Numbered from the stretch's first letter, positions 27,201-36,120 are shown. The stretch: DNA of 64,000 nt from Rhizobium sp. NXC14 (GCF_002117485.1 NZ_CP021030.1:3351001-3415000), one strand, 5' to 3'. Notes: generated from the sequence alone by a model not told the origin. Translations and numbers: made by a program.

Positions 27201-28109
27201 ATGTTTGCAATCGCACCCACAGATTTGGATTGGTTCGACCGATTAAAAACTGGTCCCGTGCCAAGGTTAGTCAATTTTTGGACGCCAACGCCTTGGAATG
27301 TGCGCCGCCTAACGGTCAATGATAGATTCTATTTCCTCTTGAAGCATCCAATCCGGAAAGTCGGCGGCTACGGAAACTTCGATAGCTATGTTGAAATGCC
27401 TGCTGAAGACGCGTGGGAGAAATTCGGAATAGGTAATGGGCTTGATAGCAAAGAAGACTTAATTGCCAAGGTGCGAAACTTCACCGCGAGACGTTCCCTC
27501 GCCACGCTTAGCGGTAATCCAAGAATCGGCTGCATACTACTTCGCGAAGCTGTTTTTCTCAATGACGATGAATTTGTAGCACCAGATAACGTAGGGCACC
27601 TCTTCCCTCGGCAGGTAGTAAAGTTAAAATATTTCAATGACGTGGATCTGCTCGCTCCCGCCCTTGGCGCGTCAATATTAGCCAAGACGCCTTTCACGTT
27701 AATAGCTGGAACCGGCACGAAGAAGCAAGTTTCTCGGAAAGATAGAAAAGGACAGGCTGTATTTCGCCAGGTTATCCTCCGCAACTACGGTCATCGCTGC
27801 TGCATAACGGGTTCAACGCAAGAAGAGTTGTTAGAAGCAGCGCACATTCAGCCATACGTCGATTCTCGCAGCGACCATCCGCAAAATGGGCTTTGCATGC
27901 GCGCTGACATCCATCGCCTTTTTGACAGCGGACTGATAACAATAGATAGCAGCTTGCAATTGCAGGTTAGCCCAAAGCTAAAAGATGTTGAATATGTGAA
28001 AATGAAAGGCCAGCCTGTGACGGTTCCCGCATTGATAGAGGTCCGCCCCTCTGCCAAGGCGCTCGAATATCATCATGACCAGGTTTTTCGTCCGAAGGTT
28101 AATGCGTAG
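27201..28109 (+). CDS. HNH endonuclease with an N-terminal PUA/EVE-like domain
   Basis: 302 residues. The N-terminus (W-F-D...VNFWTPTPWNVRRL...FYFLLKHPIRKVGGYGNF) resembles EVE/ASCH-type modified-base-binding folds. The C-terminal half is an HNH_2 domain: CCITGS, AAHIQPY, NGLCMRADIHRLFD. This reader-plus-nuclease layout is typical of modification-dependent (type IV-like) restriction. Base composition is more AT-rich than the flanking chromosome. AGGAGG lies 6-11 bases before the ATG. It ends one base before hsdM, so it is in the same operon. Confidence 0.75.
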   Translation: MFAIAPTDLDWFDRLKTGPVPRLVNFWTPTPWNVRRLTVNDRFYFLLKHPIRKVGGYGNFDSYVEMPAEDAWEKFGIGNGLDSKEDLIAKVRNFTARRSLATLSGNPRIGCILLREAVFLNDDEFVAPDNVGHLFPRQVVKLKYFNDVDLLAPALGASILAKTPFTLIAGTGTKKQVSRKDRKGQAVFRQVILRNYGHRCCITGSTQEELLEAAHIQPYVDSRSDHPQNGLCMRADIHRLFDSGLITIDSSLQLQVSPKLKDVEYVKMKGQPVTVPALIEVRPSAKALEYHHDQVFRPKVNA

Positions 28110-28110
28110 T

Positions 28111-29556
28111 ATGTTTGAACAAGCGTTCAAGAGTATCGATGATGCACTTCGTAAAGAGGCGGGATGCACTACCGAGCTGGACTATACGGAACAGTCGTCG
28201 TGGATTCTGTTCCTCAAATATCTTAACGATCTTGAGGTTGAGCGTGAGACCAGGGCTGAACTGGAAGGGAAGCCCTACCGCTTCATCATCGATGACGAAC
28301 ACCGCTGGTCGCGTTGGGCTGCACCGAAGAAAGCCGACGGATCGCTGGACCGCGATAACGCGCTGACCGGCGACGACCTCATCGCCTACGTCAACGATCA
28401 GCTCTTCCCGTACCTGCGCGGCTTTAAGCAGCGGGCATCTAGCCCGCAGACCATCGAATACAAGATCGGGCAGATATTTGGCGAGATCAAGCCGAAGTTC
28501 AATAGCGGCTACAATTTGCGCGATGTGCTGGAATTTACCGACGAACTGCGCTTCGGCTCCGTCGTCGAAAAGCACGAGATGTCGGACCTCTACGAGGTCA
28601 AGATCAAACGCATGGGCAATGCGGGCCGCAATGGCGGAGAATACTATACGCCGCGCCCGCTCATCCGTGCCATGATCCAGGTGGTCAAGCCGAGGATCGG
28701 AGAAACCGTTTATGACGGCGCGGTTGGGTCGGCAGGCTTCCTTTGCGAAGGCTTCGAATACCTTTCCAGGCAGGCCAAGAGCACGGCCGATCTCGATACC
28801 CTGCAAAAACGCACGTTTTCAGGAGTGGAGAAAAAGAGCCTCGCGTACGTCATCGGGATCATGAACATGATCCTGCACGGAATCGAGGCGCCGGACATCG
28901 TGCATGACAACACACTCGGCCGTTCGTTCTCCGACATCCAGCCGCGGGACCAGAAGGATGTGATACTCGCCAATCCGCCTTTCGGCGGGTCAGAGCGGCG
29001 GGAGATTCAGCAGAATTTCCCGATCCGCACGAGCGAGACCGCTTACCTTTTCCTTCAGCATTTCATGAAGATGCTCAAGCCCGGCGGCCGCGCCGCCGTG
29101 GTCATTAAGAATACCTTCCTCTCGAATGGCGACGCTGCCGCGCTTCGCAAGGAACTGATTTCAACCTGCAACCTGCATACCGTCCTCGATTGTCCGCAAG
29201 GGACGTTCCAGGGCGCGGGCGTCAAGACCGTGGTGCTCTTCTTCGACAAGGGGGCGCCGACGCGGGAAACCTGGTACTACCAGCTCGATCCCGGCCGCAG
29301 CCTGGGCAAGACCACGGCGCTTACGGATGCGGATTTTGAAGAGTTCGTCCGCCTGCAAGCTACCCGCCACGTTTTCGAGAAGAGCTGGATCGTGAAGGTC
29401 GGCGATATCCACCCCGTTTCCTTCGATATGTCGGTGAAGAACCCGAACCGCGAGGAAACGGTAGCCTACCGTGATCCGAAAGACATCATTGAAGAGATGA
29501 TCGCCCTCGATGCCGAAAGCGCAGAAATCCTCCAGACCATTCGGGGAATGCTGTGA
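28111..29556 (+). CDS. hsdM: Type I restriction-modification system, methyltransferase subunit
   Basis: 481 residues from the ATG at 28111. The HsdM N-terminal helical domain (TELDYTEQSSWILFLKYLNDLE) is followed by the methylase domain. Motif I is the variant VYDGAVGSAGFLCEGF and motif IV is NPPFGG, for N6-adenine methylation. GGEYYTPRPLIRAMI is the SAM-region lead-in. It protects host DNA and forms the complex with HsdS and HsdR. Its stop overlaps the hsdS start (GTGA). Confidence 0.92.
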   Translation: MFEQAFKSIDDALRKEAGCTTELDYTEQSSWILFLKYLNDLEVERETRAELEGKPYRFIIDDEHRWSRWAAPKKADGSLDRDNALTGDDLIAYVNDQLFPYLRGFKQRASSPQTIEYKIGQIFGEIKPKFNSGYNLRDVLEFTDELRFGSVVEKHEMSDLYEVKIKRMGNAGRNGGEYYTPRPLIRAMIQVVKPRIGETVYDGAVGSAGFLCEGFEYLSRQAKSTADLDTLQKRTFSGVEKKSLAYVIGIMNMILHGIEAPDIVHDNTLGRSFSDIQPRDQKDVILANPPFGGSERREIQQNFPIRTSETAYLFLQHFMKMLKPGGRAAVVIKNTFLSNGDAAALRKELISTCNLHTVLDCPQGTFQGAGVKTVVLFFDKGAPTRETWYYQLDPGRSLGKTTALTDADFEEFVRLQATRHVFEKSWIVKVGDIHPVSFDMSVKNPNREETVAYRDPKDIIEEMIALDAESAEILQTIRGML

Positions 29557-31403
29557 ACCCCTCCACACATATCAAACGTCTTGAAGATGTCGCCTACCTA
29601 GCGGGTCGTATCGGTTGGAAGGGGCTGACAGCTAAGGAATACACGCAGGAGGGGCCATATTTTTTGTCCGTGCACGGCCTTAACTATGGGTCAGAGGTTG
29701 ATTTCAGAGACGCAAACCATATCAGCCAAGCCCGGTACGACGAGAGTCCTGAAATCATGCTCCGAGAGGGTGACGTATTAATTTGTAAGGATGGTGCGGG
29801 TATTGGAAAAACAGGCATTGTGGGAAACCTTCCCGGGCCAGCCACGATCAACTCCTCGCTCTTGTTGATACGGGCGGGCGAAAGGCTTGTTCCGAAATTC
29901 CTCTACTACTATCTTTCAAGCCCAGCTTTTCAAGCTCTGGTTCAGGAAAGAATAGATGGCGCGACTACGCCGCATCTATATCAGAGAGAGATTAGACAGT
30001 TTCCAATACCAATCCCGTCCCTTATCGAGCAGCAGCACCTCGTCACTATTCTCGACGAAACCTTCGAGGGGATCGCCAAGGCTACTTCTAATACGGAGCG
30101 CAACCTTGCAGATGCCGATGAGCTTTTCGACAGTGAACTGCAATCATTATTTGACGGAGTAGAATCTGGCGGAAAAAAATATATTTTCTCCGAAATCTGC
30201 GAAATTACATCACGCCTTGTCGATCCAAGGCTAAATGAATTTGAGAATCTGATTCATGTTGGAGGCGCCAACATGGTCTCAAAATCGGATGAACTAATAG
30301 ACCTAAAGACGGCAAAAGAAGAGAATTTGATTTCTGGAAAATTCCTTTTTGACCAATCTATGGTTCTATACAGCAAAATTCGACCGTACCTTATGAAGGT
30401 ATCGAGGCCGAGTTTCTCTGGTCTGTGCAGTGCCGATGTTTATCCCCTTTCGCCGCACAAAGGATTGCTTGATAAGGATTACCTTTTCTTTCTTCTATTG
30501 ACAAAGAAATTTACAGATTACGCTGTAGTAGGTTCTGGTCGCGCAGGAATGCCAAAGGTTAATCGTAACCACATGTTTGCGTACAATTTGAAGATACCTA
30601 ACATTTCGGTTCAGCGTGATGTTGCCCAAAGACTCAATCGAACTTTGGACGCAAGGGAGCAGCTCCAGAGAATTTACCTGCAAAAGCTAAATAAGCTTTA
30701 TGAGCTAAGAGCATCTGCCCTCCGCAAAGCCTTTTCCGGCCAGCTCGCTTCTAAAAAGATGGTTGCTGCCACGGTCCAAGTTCCGGCAGTGGCGGATACG
30801 ACGACCCCAGCGTTTACGGCTGACATTCTCGCTTTCGCATATTCAAAGCATCAGTCGGCCAACCGCAACCGGACATTCGGCCGGGTGAAAGGTCAGAAGG
30901 TTCTGCATCTCGTCGAGAGCATCGGCGGTGTGGAACTCGGGAGGGCGCCGATCAAGGATGCCGCCGGCCCGAATGACAGCCCGCATATGCGCAAGGCCGA
31001 GGCATGGGCCGCCGAGAACGACTATTTCACCTTCGTCCAACGTCACGGCGGCGGCTACGATTTCGTCAAGGGAAAATCGTTCGATCGGCTCTATGCCGGC
31101 GCGCTCGCGCGGCTTGCGACGCATCGCGGCGAAATTGGGCGTGTCGTCGATCTGCTGGTGCCGATGGATTCGGAAGAGGCGGAGGTCTTCGCCACGACGC
31201 ATGCCGCCTGGAACAATCTCCTTCTGGACGGCAAACAGCCGTCCGATGCCGAAATCCTGTACGAGGCGCGTGAGAACTGGCATGCGAGCAAACTGAAAAT
31301 TCCGCAAAGCAAGTTTCTCAACGCTTTGCGCCGAATCAAGACGGGGCAACTCGTCCCGACCGGTTCCGGCAAACGGGTCGGCGGCCAGGAGGCGCTTCTG
31401 TGA
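29553..31403 (+). CDS. hsdS: Type I restriction-modification system, specificity subunit with C-terminal extension
   Basis: 616 residues; GTG start overlapping the hsdM stop by four bases. Two target-recognition domains (about 5-150 and 205-365), each followed by a conserved helix (PIPIPSLIEQQHLVTIL; ISVQRDVAQRLNRTLD). About 190 extra residues (430-616) follow the point where HsdS usually ends. That extension, beginning AFTADILAFAYSKHQ, is GC-rich and looks like a separate winged-helix-type domain. The second recognition domain is notably AT-rich, as expected for exchanged specificity modules. The stop overlaps hsdR. Confidence 0.88.
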   Translation: MNPSTHIKRLEDVAYLAGRIGWKGLTAKEYTQEGPYFLSVHGLNYGSEVDFRDANHISQARYDESPEIMLREGDVLICKDGAGIGKTGIVGNLPGPATINSSLLLIRAGERLVPKFLYYYLSSPAFQALVQERIDGATTPHLYQREIRQFPIPIPSLIEQQHLVTILDETFEGIAKATSNTERNLADADELFDSELQSLFDGVESGGKKYIFSEICEITSRLVDPRLNEFENLIHVGGANMVSKSDELIDLKTAKEENLISGKFLFDQSMVLYSKIRPYLMKVSRPSFSGLCSADVYPLSPHKGLLDKDYLFFLLLTKKFTDYAVVGSGRAGMPKVNRNHMFAYNLKIPNISVQRDVAQRLNRTLDAREQLQRIYLQKLNKLYELRASALRKAFSGQLASKKMVAATVQVPAVADTTTPAFTADILAFAYSKHQSANRNRTFGRVKGQKVLHLVESIGGVELGRAPIKDAAGPNDSPHMRKAEAWAAENDYFTFVQRHGGGYDFVKGKSFDRLYAGALARLATHRGEIGRVVDLLVPMDSEEAEVFATTHAAWNNLLLDGKQPSDAEILYEARENWHASKLKIPQSKFLNALRRIKTGQLVPTGSGKRVGGQEALL

Positions 31404-33715
31404 ACGAGGCTGAAACCCGCGCCGAGCTAATTGACCCGGCTCTGGCCGCCGCCGGCTGGGGGGTGGCGGAAGGCACCCGCGTCGCGCGCGAGTTTCAGAT
31501 CACCGCGGGGCGGCTAGAAGGCGCAGGTCGTCGGGGGAAGGCAGACAAAGCCGATTACGTCCTGATCTATCGCGGCAAACGTCTTGCAGTTATCGAGGCC
31601 AAGAAGCGCGGTGCCCATGTGACGGAAGGGCTTGCCCAGGCAAAGGCCTATGCAGCGAAGCTGCAAATCCGCTTCACCTATGCAACTAACGGCACTGGTG
31701 TGTACCAGGCCGATATGCAGACCGGCGCGGAAGGACACGCGCTCGGCTTTCCAACGCCACAGCAACTTTGGGATTGGACATACGCCGAGGAAAACGTCTG
31801 GCGGGACCGTTTTGCCGCGGTTCCGGTTGAAGATAAAGGTGGCTCGTGGACCTCGCGTTACTATCAGGACATCGCAATTGACCGCGTCATGGAGGTGGTG
31901 GCAGCAGGCGGGAGCCGTATCCTTATCACGCTCGCCACCGGTACCGGCAAAACCTACGTCGCCTTTCAGATAGCATGGAAGCTCTATCACGCCCGCTGGA
32001 GCCTTAACCGCGAACCGACCCGCCGACCGCGCATCCTGTTCCTCGCCGACCGGAACATTCTTGCCGATCAGGCATACAACGCATTCTCGCCCTTCGCCGA
32101 CGATGCGCGCGTGCGGATAGACCCCGGCAAGATCAGGAAGACAGGCCGCGTTCCCAAGAACGGATCAGTCTTCTTCACCATCTTCCAGACCTTCATGACC
32201 GGGACGAACGCGGAAGGCGTGCCGTCTCCATCCTTCTTCGACTATCCGCCCGATTTCTTCGACTTCATCATCATCGATGAGTGCCATCGAGGCGGCGCGC
32301 GGGATGAGAGCAACTGGCGCGGCATCCTCGAGTATTTCTCGCCCGCTGTGCAGCTCGGCTTGACCGCGACGCCCAAGCGCAGGGACAACGTGGATACGTA
32401 CGCCTATTTCGGAGAGCCGGTTTACACCTATTCGCTGCGCGAAGGCATCAATGACGGCTTCCTGACGCCCTTCAAGGTGAAGCAGATCGCCACGACTTTG
32501 GATGATTACGTCTATACAAGCGATGACGACGTGATCGAAGGCGAGGTCGAGACGGGCAAGCGCTACACGGAAGGCGATTTCAACCGCATCATTGAAATCG
32601 CCGAACGCGAGCGATATCGCGTCAAGACCTTCATGGAAATGATCGACCAGAATCAGAAGACCATTGTCTTTTGCGCCACGCAGGATCATGCCGCCGCCGT
32701 ACGCGACCTGATCAACCAGATGAAGGCCAGCACCAATCCGAACTACTGCGTCCGCGTGACTGCAAACGATGGGGCAGAAGGGGAAACCTGGCTGCGAACC
32801 TTTCAGGACAACGAAAAAACCATTCCCACCATTCTCACCACGTCGCAGAAGCTATCGACCGGGATAGACGCGCGAAATGTGCGCAACATCGTCCTGATGC
32901 GTCCTGTCAATTCGATGATCGAGTTCAAGCAGATCGTCGGGCGCGGCACGCGGCTATACGACGGGAAGGACTATTTCACGATCTATGATTTCGTGAAGGC
33001 CTACCAGCATTTCTCCGATCCTGAATGGGACGGCGAACCCGCCGAGCCGCCGGAACCTGACGAGCCAAGATCTCCGCGCCCGCCCAAACAGCCCGGCGAC
33101 GATAGCGGCACCATCGTCGATCCGCCGCCGTCTGGAGGCCGCATTAAAATAAGACTCGCGGACGGCAAAGAGCGGTCGCTTCAGCATATCGCGGCGACAA
33201 TGTTCTACAGCCCCGACGGGCGGCCTCTATCGGCAGCGGAATTCATCGAGCGTCTGTTCGGGGACCTACCGGCCCTCTTTAAGGACGAGGCCGAGCTGCG
33301 CAAGCTCTGGGGCGATCCCACGACGCGCAAAGGGCTTCTTGATAACTTAAACGACCGGGGCTATGGGCGCGAGCAGCTTAGCGAAATCCGTCGTATGATC
33401 GACGCAGAGAAAAGCGACTTATTTGACGTGCTCGCCTATATCGCTTTCGCCCTACCGACCATAACGCGAGCGGAACGGGTTGCGACGCGTAAGACTGTTA
33501 TCTTGCCCCAATATGAAGACAACCTTCAAGCGTTCCTCGATTTCGTACTATTTCAATACGTTGAGCGCGGTGTAGAGGAGCTTGATCAAGACAAATTGGC
33601 GGACCTGATGATCCTGAAATACCGCGGCCTACCTGACGCCACTGCGGCACTTGGCGGCAACGTACGGAGGATAAGGGAAGCATTCGTAAGTTTCCAGCCG
33701 ATGCTATATTCCTGA
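31400..33715 (+). CDS. hsdR: Type I restriction-modification system, endonuclease/translocase subunit
   Basis: 771 residues; GTG start overlapping the hsdS stop. The N-terminal PD-(D/E)xK nuclease has ADYVLIYRGKRLAVIEAKK. The SF2 motor has LATGTGKTYVA (Walker A), IIIDECHRGG (DEAD/H box), LTATPKR and VGRGTRLY (motif VI). The C-terminus is EcoEI-type. Together with HsdM and HsdS it would cleave unmodified DNA after translocation. The reading frame is intact. Confidence 0.92.
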   Translation: MNEAETRAELIDPALAAAGWGVAEGTRVAREFQITAGRLEGAGRRGKADKADYVLIYRGKRLAVIEAKKRGAHVTEGLAQAKAYAAKLQIRFTYATNGTGVYQADMQTGAEGHALGFPTPQQLWDWTYAEENVWRDRFAAVPVEDKGGSWTSRYYQDIAIDRVMEVVAAGGSRILITLATGTGKTYVAFQIAWKLYHARWSLNREPTRRPRILFLADRNILADQAYNAFSPFADDARVRIDPGKIRKTGRVPKNGSVFFTIFQTFMTGTNAEGVPSPSFFDYPPDFFDFIIIDECHRGGARDESNWRGILEYFSPAVQLGLTATPKRRDNVDTYAYFGEPVYTYSLREGINDGFLTPFKVKQIATTLDDYVYTSDDDVIEGEVETGKRYTEGDFNRIIEIAERERYRVKTFMEMIDQNQKTIVFCATQDHAAAVRDLINQMKASTNPNYCVRVTANDGAEGETWLRTFQDNEKTIPTILTTSQKLSTGIDARNVRNIVLMRPVNSMIEFKQIVGRGTRLYDGKDYFTIYDFVKAYQHFSDPEWDGEPAEPPEPDEPRSPRPPKQPGDDSGTIVDPPPSGGRIKIRLADGKERSLQHIAATMFYSPDGRPLSAAEFIERLFGDLPALFKDEAELRKLWGDPTTRKGLLDNLNDRGYGREQLSEIRRMIDAEKSDLFDVLAYIAFALPTITRAERVATRKTVILPQYEDNLQAFLDFVLFQYVERGVEELDQDKLADLMILKYRGLPDATAALGGNVRRIREAFVSFQPMLYS

Positions 33716-33829
33716 GTCCGTTGGCCAATCCTTTCTAAAAATTCGACGAAACGGTTGTCCATGATCTAGCATTTTCTTCGCGTAAAGATAGCATTGATCC
33801 ATGTATCGCTGCGGTATCTGGGGGGTGTT

Positions 33830-34495
33830 ATGAAGCTGCTAATTACCGACGTTACCGAAATGCATGCCGGGAATTTTTGTGTCGCAGGATGGCGTTCGGC
33901 AACGTCTTCAATGGTTCGTCCTCTCCCTAATGGAGCAAATTGGACCGCTGCATTGCTGATCCAACACCAGATTGCACCTGGGACCATTATAAAAGTTCAA
34001 GCTAACGGTCACCCACCCAACGGAGCGTTTCCCCATCGAACAGAAGACACGCCTGTGGACCCCACCACAATTCAGTTAGTTTCGTCTCCTCCCTTCAATT
34101 GGATGGGCGTTGGCGCGCCCGCTGTAAGCAATTCACTCAAAGCCGCTTTTGGTCCACAATTAGCTGCCAACAGTGAGTGGAATGGTGTCTTACAAGGCGT
34201 TCATATACCTGCCAACTCCGTAGGGCCGTCGTTAGGAGCCCTGCGGCTCCATAAGAACCAAGTGTCGTTTGTAGAGGAATTTGGAAAACTGAAGGTTATA
34301 GTTGATGATGGCCAGAATGAATACAAGATCGCAGTTTCGAGTGCAGAACTGAAGCAGGTATGGCGAACTGGCGGATTGGCAGCGGTTAATCAATTTGTTC
34401 CAAACCAGCATTTGCACGTGAGAATTGGGTTAGCGCGAGCATTTGGTAATCCGCCCGCCTACTGCTATGCGATGTTAAACGGGATTCACTGGTGA
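33830..34495 (+). CDS. Dual OB-fold (DuOB) domain protein
   Basis: 221 residues from the ATG at 33830 (GGGGG upstream). The opening KLLITDVTEMHAGNFCVAGW and the even spacing of beta-strands resemble the dual OB domain that I recall next to DUF488 genes. OB folds usually bind single-stranded nucleic acid. It overlaps the next start by four bases (GTGA). Base composition is AT-rich compared with hsdMSR, so the cassette probably has another origin. Confidence 0.6.
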   Translation: MKLLITDVTEMHAGNFCVAGWRSATSSMVRPLPNGANWTAALLIQHQIAPGTIIKVQANGHPPNGAFPHRTEDTPVDPTTIQLVSSPPFNWMGVGAPAVSNSLKAAFGPQLAANSEWNGVLQGVHIPANSVGPSLGALRLHKNQVSFVEEFGKLKVIVDDGQNEYKIAVSSAELKQVWRTGGLAAVNQFVPNQHLHVRIGLARAFGNPPAYCYAMLNGIHW

Positions 34496-35109
34496 TGTCT
34501 TCCAACACGCAATCGACATTATTTACCATCGGTCACTCGACGCACACTTATGAGAAATTCCTCTCGCTGCTTCTACATGCCGGAATCACCGCTATTGCGG
34601 ATGTTCGTAGCAGCCCATTCTCCAAACACTTCTCTCATTTTAATGGGGATACCCTAAAGCGCGAGCTTCGAAAGGACGGTATAGAGTATTCTTTTCTCGG
34701 AGAAGAGTTGGGGGGGCGACCAACAAGTCCTGATTTCTTTTGTGAAGGGGTAGCCGATTATGAAAAAATGGCGAAGGCCGATAAGTTCAAGAGGGGGCTT
34801 TCCAGGGTAATTGAAGGCGCACGCACGTATCAGGTCGCCCTTATGTGCTCAGAGCACAATCCGCTAGATTGTCATCGTTGCCTCTTGGTCGGCAGAGCCT
34901 TGAAAGAAAACGGCCTCGACGTGCGTCATATTCTGTCGGACGGTCGGATACGTTCTCACCGGCATATAGAAGACAATCTTCTCGCTCTGCTCGGCAACAC
35001 TACTGGAGACTTGTTCATGCCTGCGCAAGATCGCCTATCAGCTGCATATCGTGATCGAGCCAGCAAAGTCGCATACGCTTTGCCAGTACACCGGAAAGCC
35101 ACGTACTAA
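34492..35109 (+). CDS. DUF488-family protein (first copy)
   Basis: 205 residues. TLFTIGHSTHTYEKFLSLL and ADVRSSPFSKHFSHFN form the DUF488 N-terminal half. ALMCSEHNPLDCHRCLL is the family Cys-x8-Cys-His-Arg motif. DUF488 proteins are of unknown activity, and the conserved Asp/Arg/Cys/His residues suggest a catalytic pocket. An 80-residue C-terminal part follows the motif. It is translationally coupled on both sides: GTGA with the DuOB gene and TAATG with the next one. Confidence 0.85.
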   Translation: MMSSNTQSTLFTIGHSTHTYEKFLSLLLHAGITAIADVRSSPFSKHFSHFNGDTLKRELRKDGIEYSFLGEELGGRPTSPDFFCEGVADYEKMAKADKFKRGLSRVIEGARTYQVALMCSEHNPLDCHRCLLVGRALKENGLDVRHILSDGRIRSHRHIEDNLLALLGNTTGDLFMPAQDRLSAAYRDRASKVAYALPVHRKATY

Positions 35110-35555
35110 TGGAAAAAGTTGATACATTTACGATTGGTTTTACGCAGACGACGGCCCAGAATTTCTTTGAACGACTAAAGAATGCAGGCGTCAAACGATT
35201 GTTAGACGTCCGCTTGAATAATACCTCTCAGTTGGCAGGCTTCGCAAAAGCCAACGATCTAAGATTTTTTTTGAAAACTATTGCTGAAATAGATTATGCT
35301 CACGAGCCAAATCTGGCGCCAACAGAAGCTATGCTTACAGCCTTTAAGAAAGAAAAAGGCGACTGGTATACTTATCGAGCTCGATTTATGAACTTGATGG
35401 AATTACGACACGTCGAAGAACGATACACTCCTGGGTCGTTTCACGGAGCATGTTTGCTGTGCTCTGAAGCAAAGCCTCATAATTGCCACCGGCAGCTTGT
35501 TTGTGAATATCTCAACGGAAAATGGGGAGGTTCTTTAAAGGTTCGCCATCTTTAA
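35109..35555 (+). CDS. DUF488-family protein (second, shorter copy)
   Basis: 148 residues. TFTIGFTQTTAQNFFERL and LLDVRLNNTSQLAGFAK are followed by CLLCSEAKPHNCHRQLV. It is diverged from the first copy and lacks its C-terminal part. The ATG overlaps the previous stop by one base, so the two DUF488 proteins are probably made in equal amounts and may form a heterodimer. It is the last gene before the right end of the element. Confidence 0.85.
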   Translation: MEKVDTFTIGFTQTTAQNFFERLKNAGVKRLLDVRLNNTSQLAGFAKANDLRFFLKTIAEIDYAHEPNLAPTEAMLTAFKKEKGDWYTYRARFMNLMELRHVEERYTPGSFHGACLLCSEAKPHNCHRQLVCEYLNGKWGGSLKVRHL

Positions 35556-35657
35556 GAGCTTGAATCGTGTGACTCCCACCGTCTCAAACCGCTTTGCGGC
35601 ACCGGCCACCGTCAACAGGAACCTTGCTATTCAAGGCTCTTGAAAACGGGGCGCAAC

Positions 35658-35820
35658 TTAGCGCATAGTTAGCAGAAGGGCTAAACAAAACCAATAAATT
35701 CAATTAATTAGAACAACATTCTCCCAATTCCGATGACGCTCTTCGATAGTGTCAGAAAAATCGGCCTGAGCTAATCTGAGATCTGAAGCGACGGCCAAAT
35801 TCTAGCGCAGTCCTAGCGCA
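35658..35820 (+). repeat. Right-end paired 8-bp repeats, probable integrase arm sites
   Basis: TTAGCGCA (35658) and TTAGCAGA (35669); CTAGCGCA (35802) and CTAGCGCA (35813). Start-to-start spacing is 11 bp in both pairs, as at the left end. The 35556-35870 stretch holds no gene. Confidence 0.55.
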
Positions 35821-35870
35821 GTCTGAAATCAGCACTATAAAAATCAAATGGTTAGAACCTATGTCTTCCA

Positions 35871-35913
35871 ATTCCGATTCCAAAGGTCACAGGTTCGAAT
35901 CCTGTCGGGTGCG
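35871..35913 (+). repeat. attR: right copy of the 43-bp attachment repeat
   Basis: Identical to the 3' half of the tRNA-Arg gene (11024-11066). It is preceded by element sequence that does not form a tRNA 5' half, so this copy is not a tRNA gene. Confidence 0.92.
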
Positions 35914-36120
35914 CCATCATCTTATCGAAATTGTTGAATTGTCGGCTTTTGCGCTCTTCCTCAAAACGGCAATATCGGCAGCGCAATGCTAACCACTCCG
36001 GAAAACTCGTTGTTTTCAATATCGGCGAATAGCGGCCGCAGCCCGCGTTAGCACGGTGTTAGCGTAAGTCACCTACCATAGCGACACTATCGGAAACCCG
36101 GTTTGTCCGTTGCAACAGCA
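35914..36120 (+). other. Relic of the integrase upstream region of a sister element
   Basis: 36044-36098 aligns without gaps to 11211-11265 with 40 of 55 bases identical. The match includes an arm-site pair with the same 11-bp spacing (TTAGCACG 36048, TTAGCGTA 36059) and CTACCATAG. It then reaches TTGCAACAGC where the integrase begins in the intact module. No integrase follows. It is best explained as the remains of an older related element in the same tRNA. Confidence 0.6.

Larger units (their letters stand above)
11024..35913. mobile_element. 24.9-kb integrated element in tRNA-Arg(CCG) carrying defence and replication modules
   Basis: Bounded by an exact 43-bp direct repeat of the tRNA 3' half (11024-11066 and 35871-35913). 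The integrase gene starts 208 bp inside the tRNA-proximal end, as usual for tRNA islands. Cargo is a caspase-like protein, a serine-recombinase/flgE inversion unit, a HUH Rep-like/AAA+ block, a second tyrosine recombinase, a TIGR04141-like protein, an HNH endonuclease, type I restriction-modification and a DuOB/DUF488 cassette. Several cargo stretches are clearly more AT-rich than the flanks. No conjugation (T4SS) or phage structural genes are seen, so it is best described as an integrative mobilisable or satellite-like island. Confidence 0.88.

Noticed and set aside
35871..35913. Second tRNA-Arg gene
   Set aside because: Only the 3' half matches; the preceding bases cannot form the acceptor, D-arm or anticodon stem. 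It is the attR copy.
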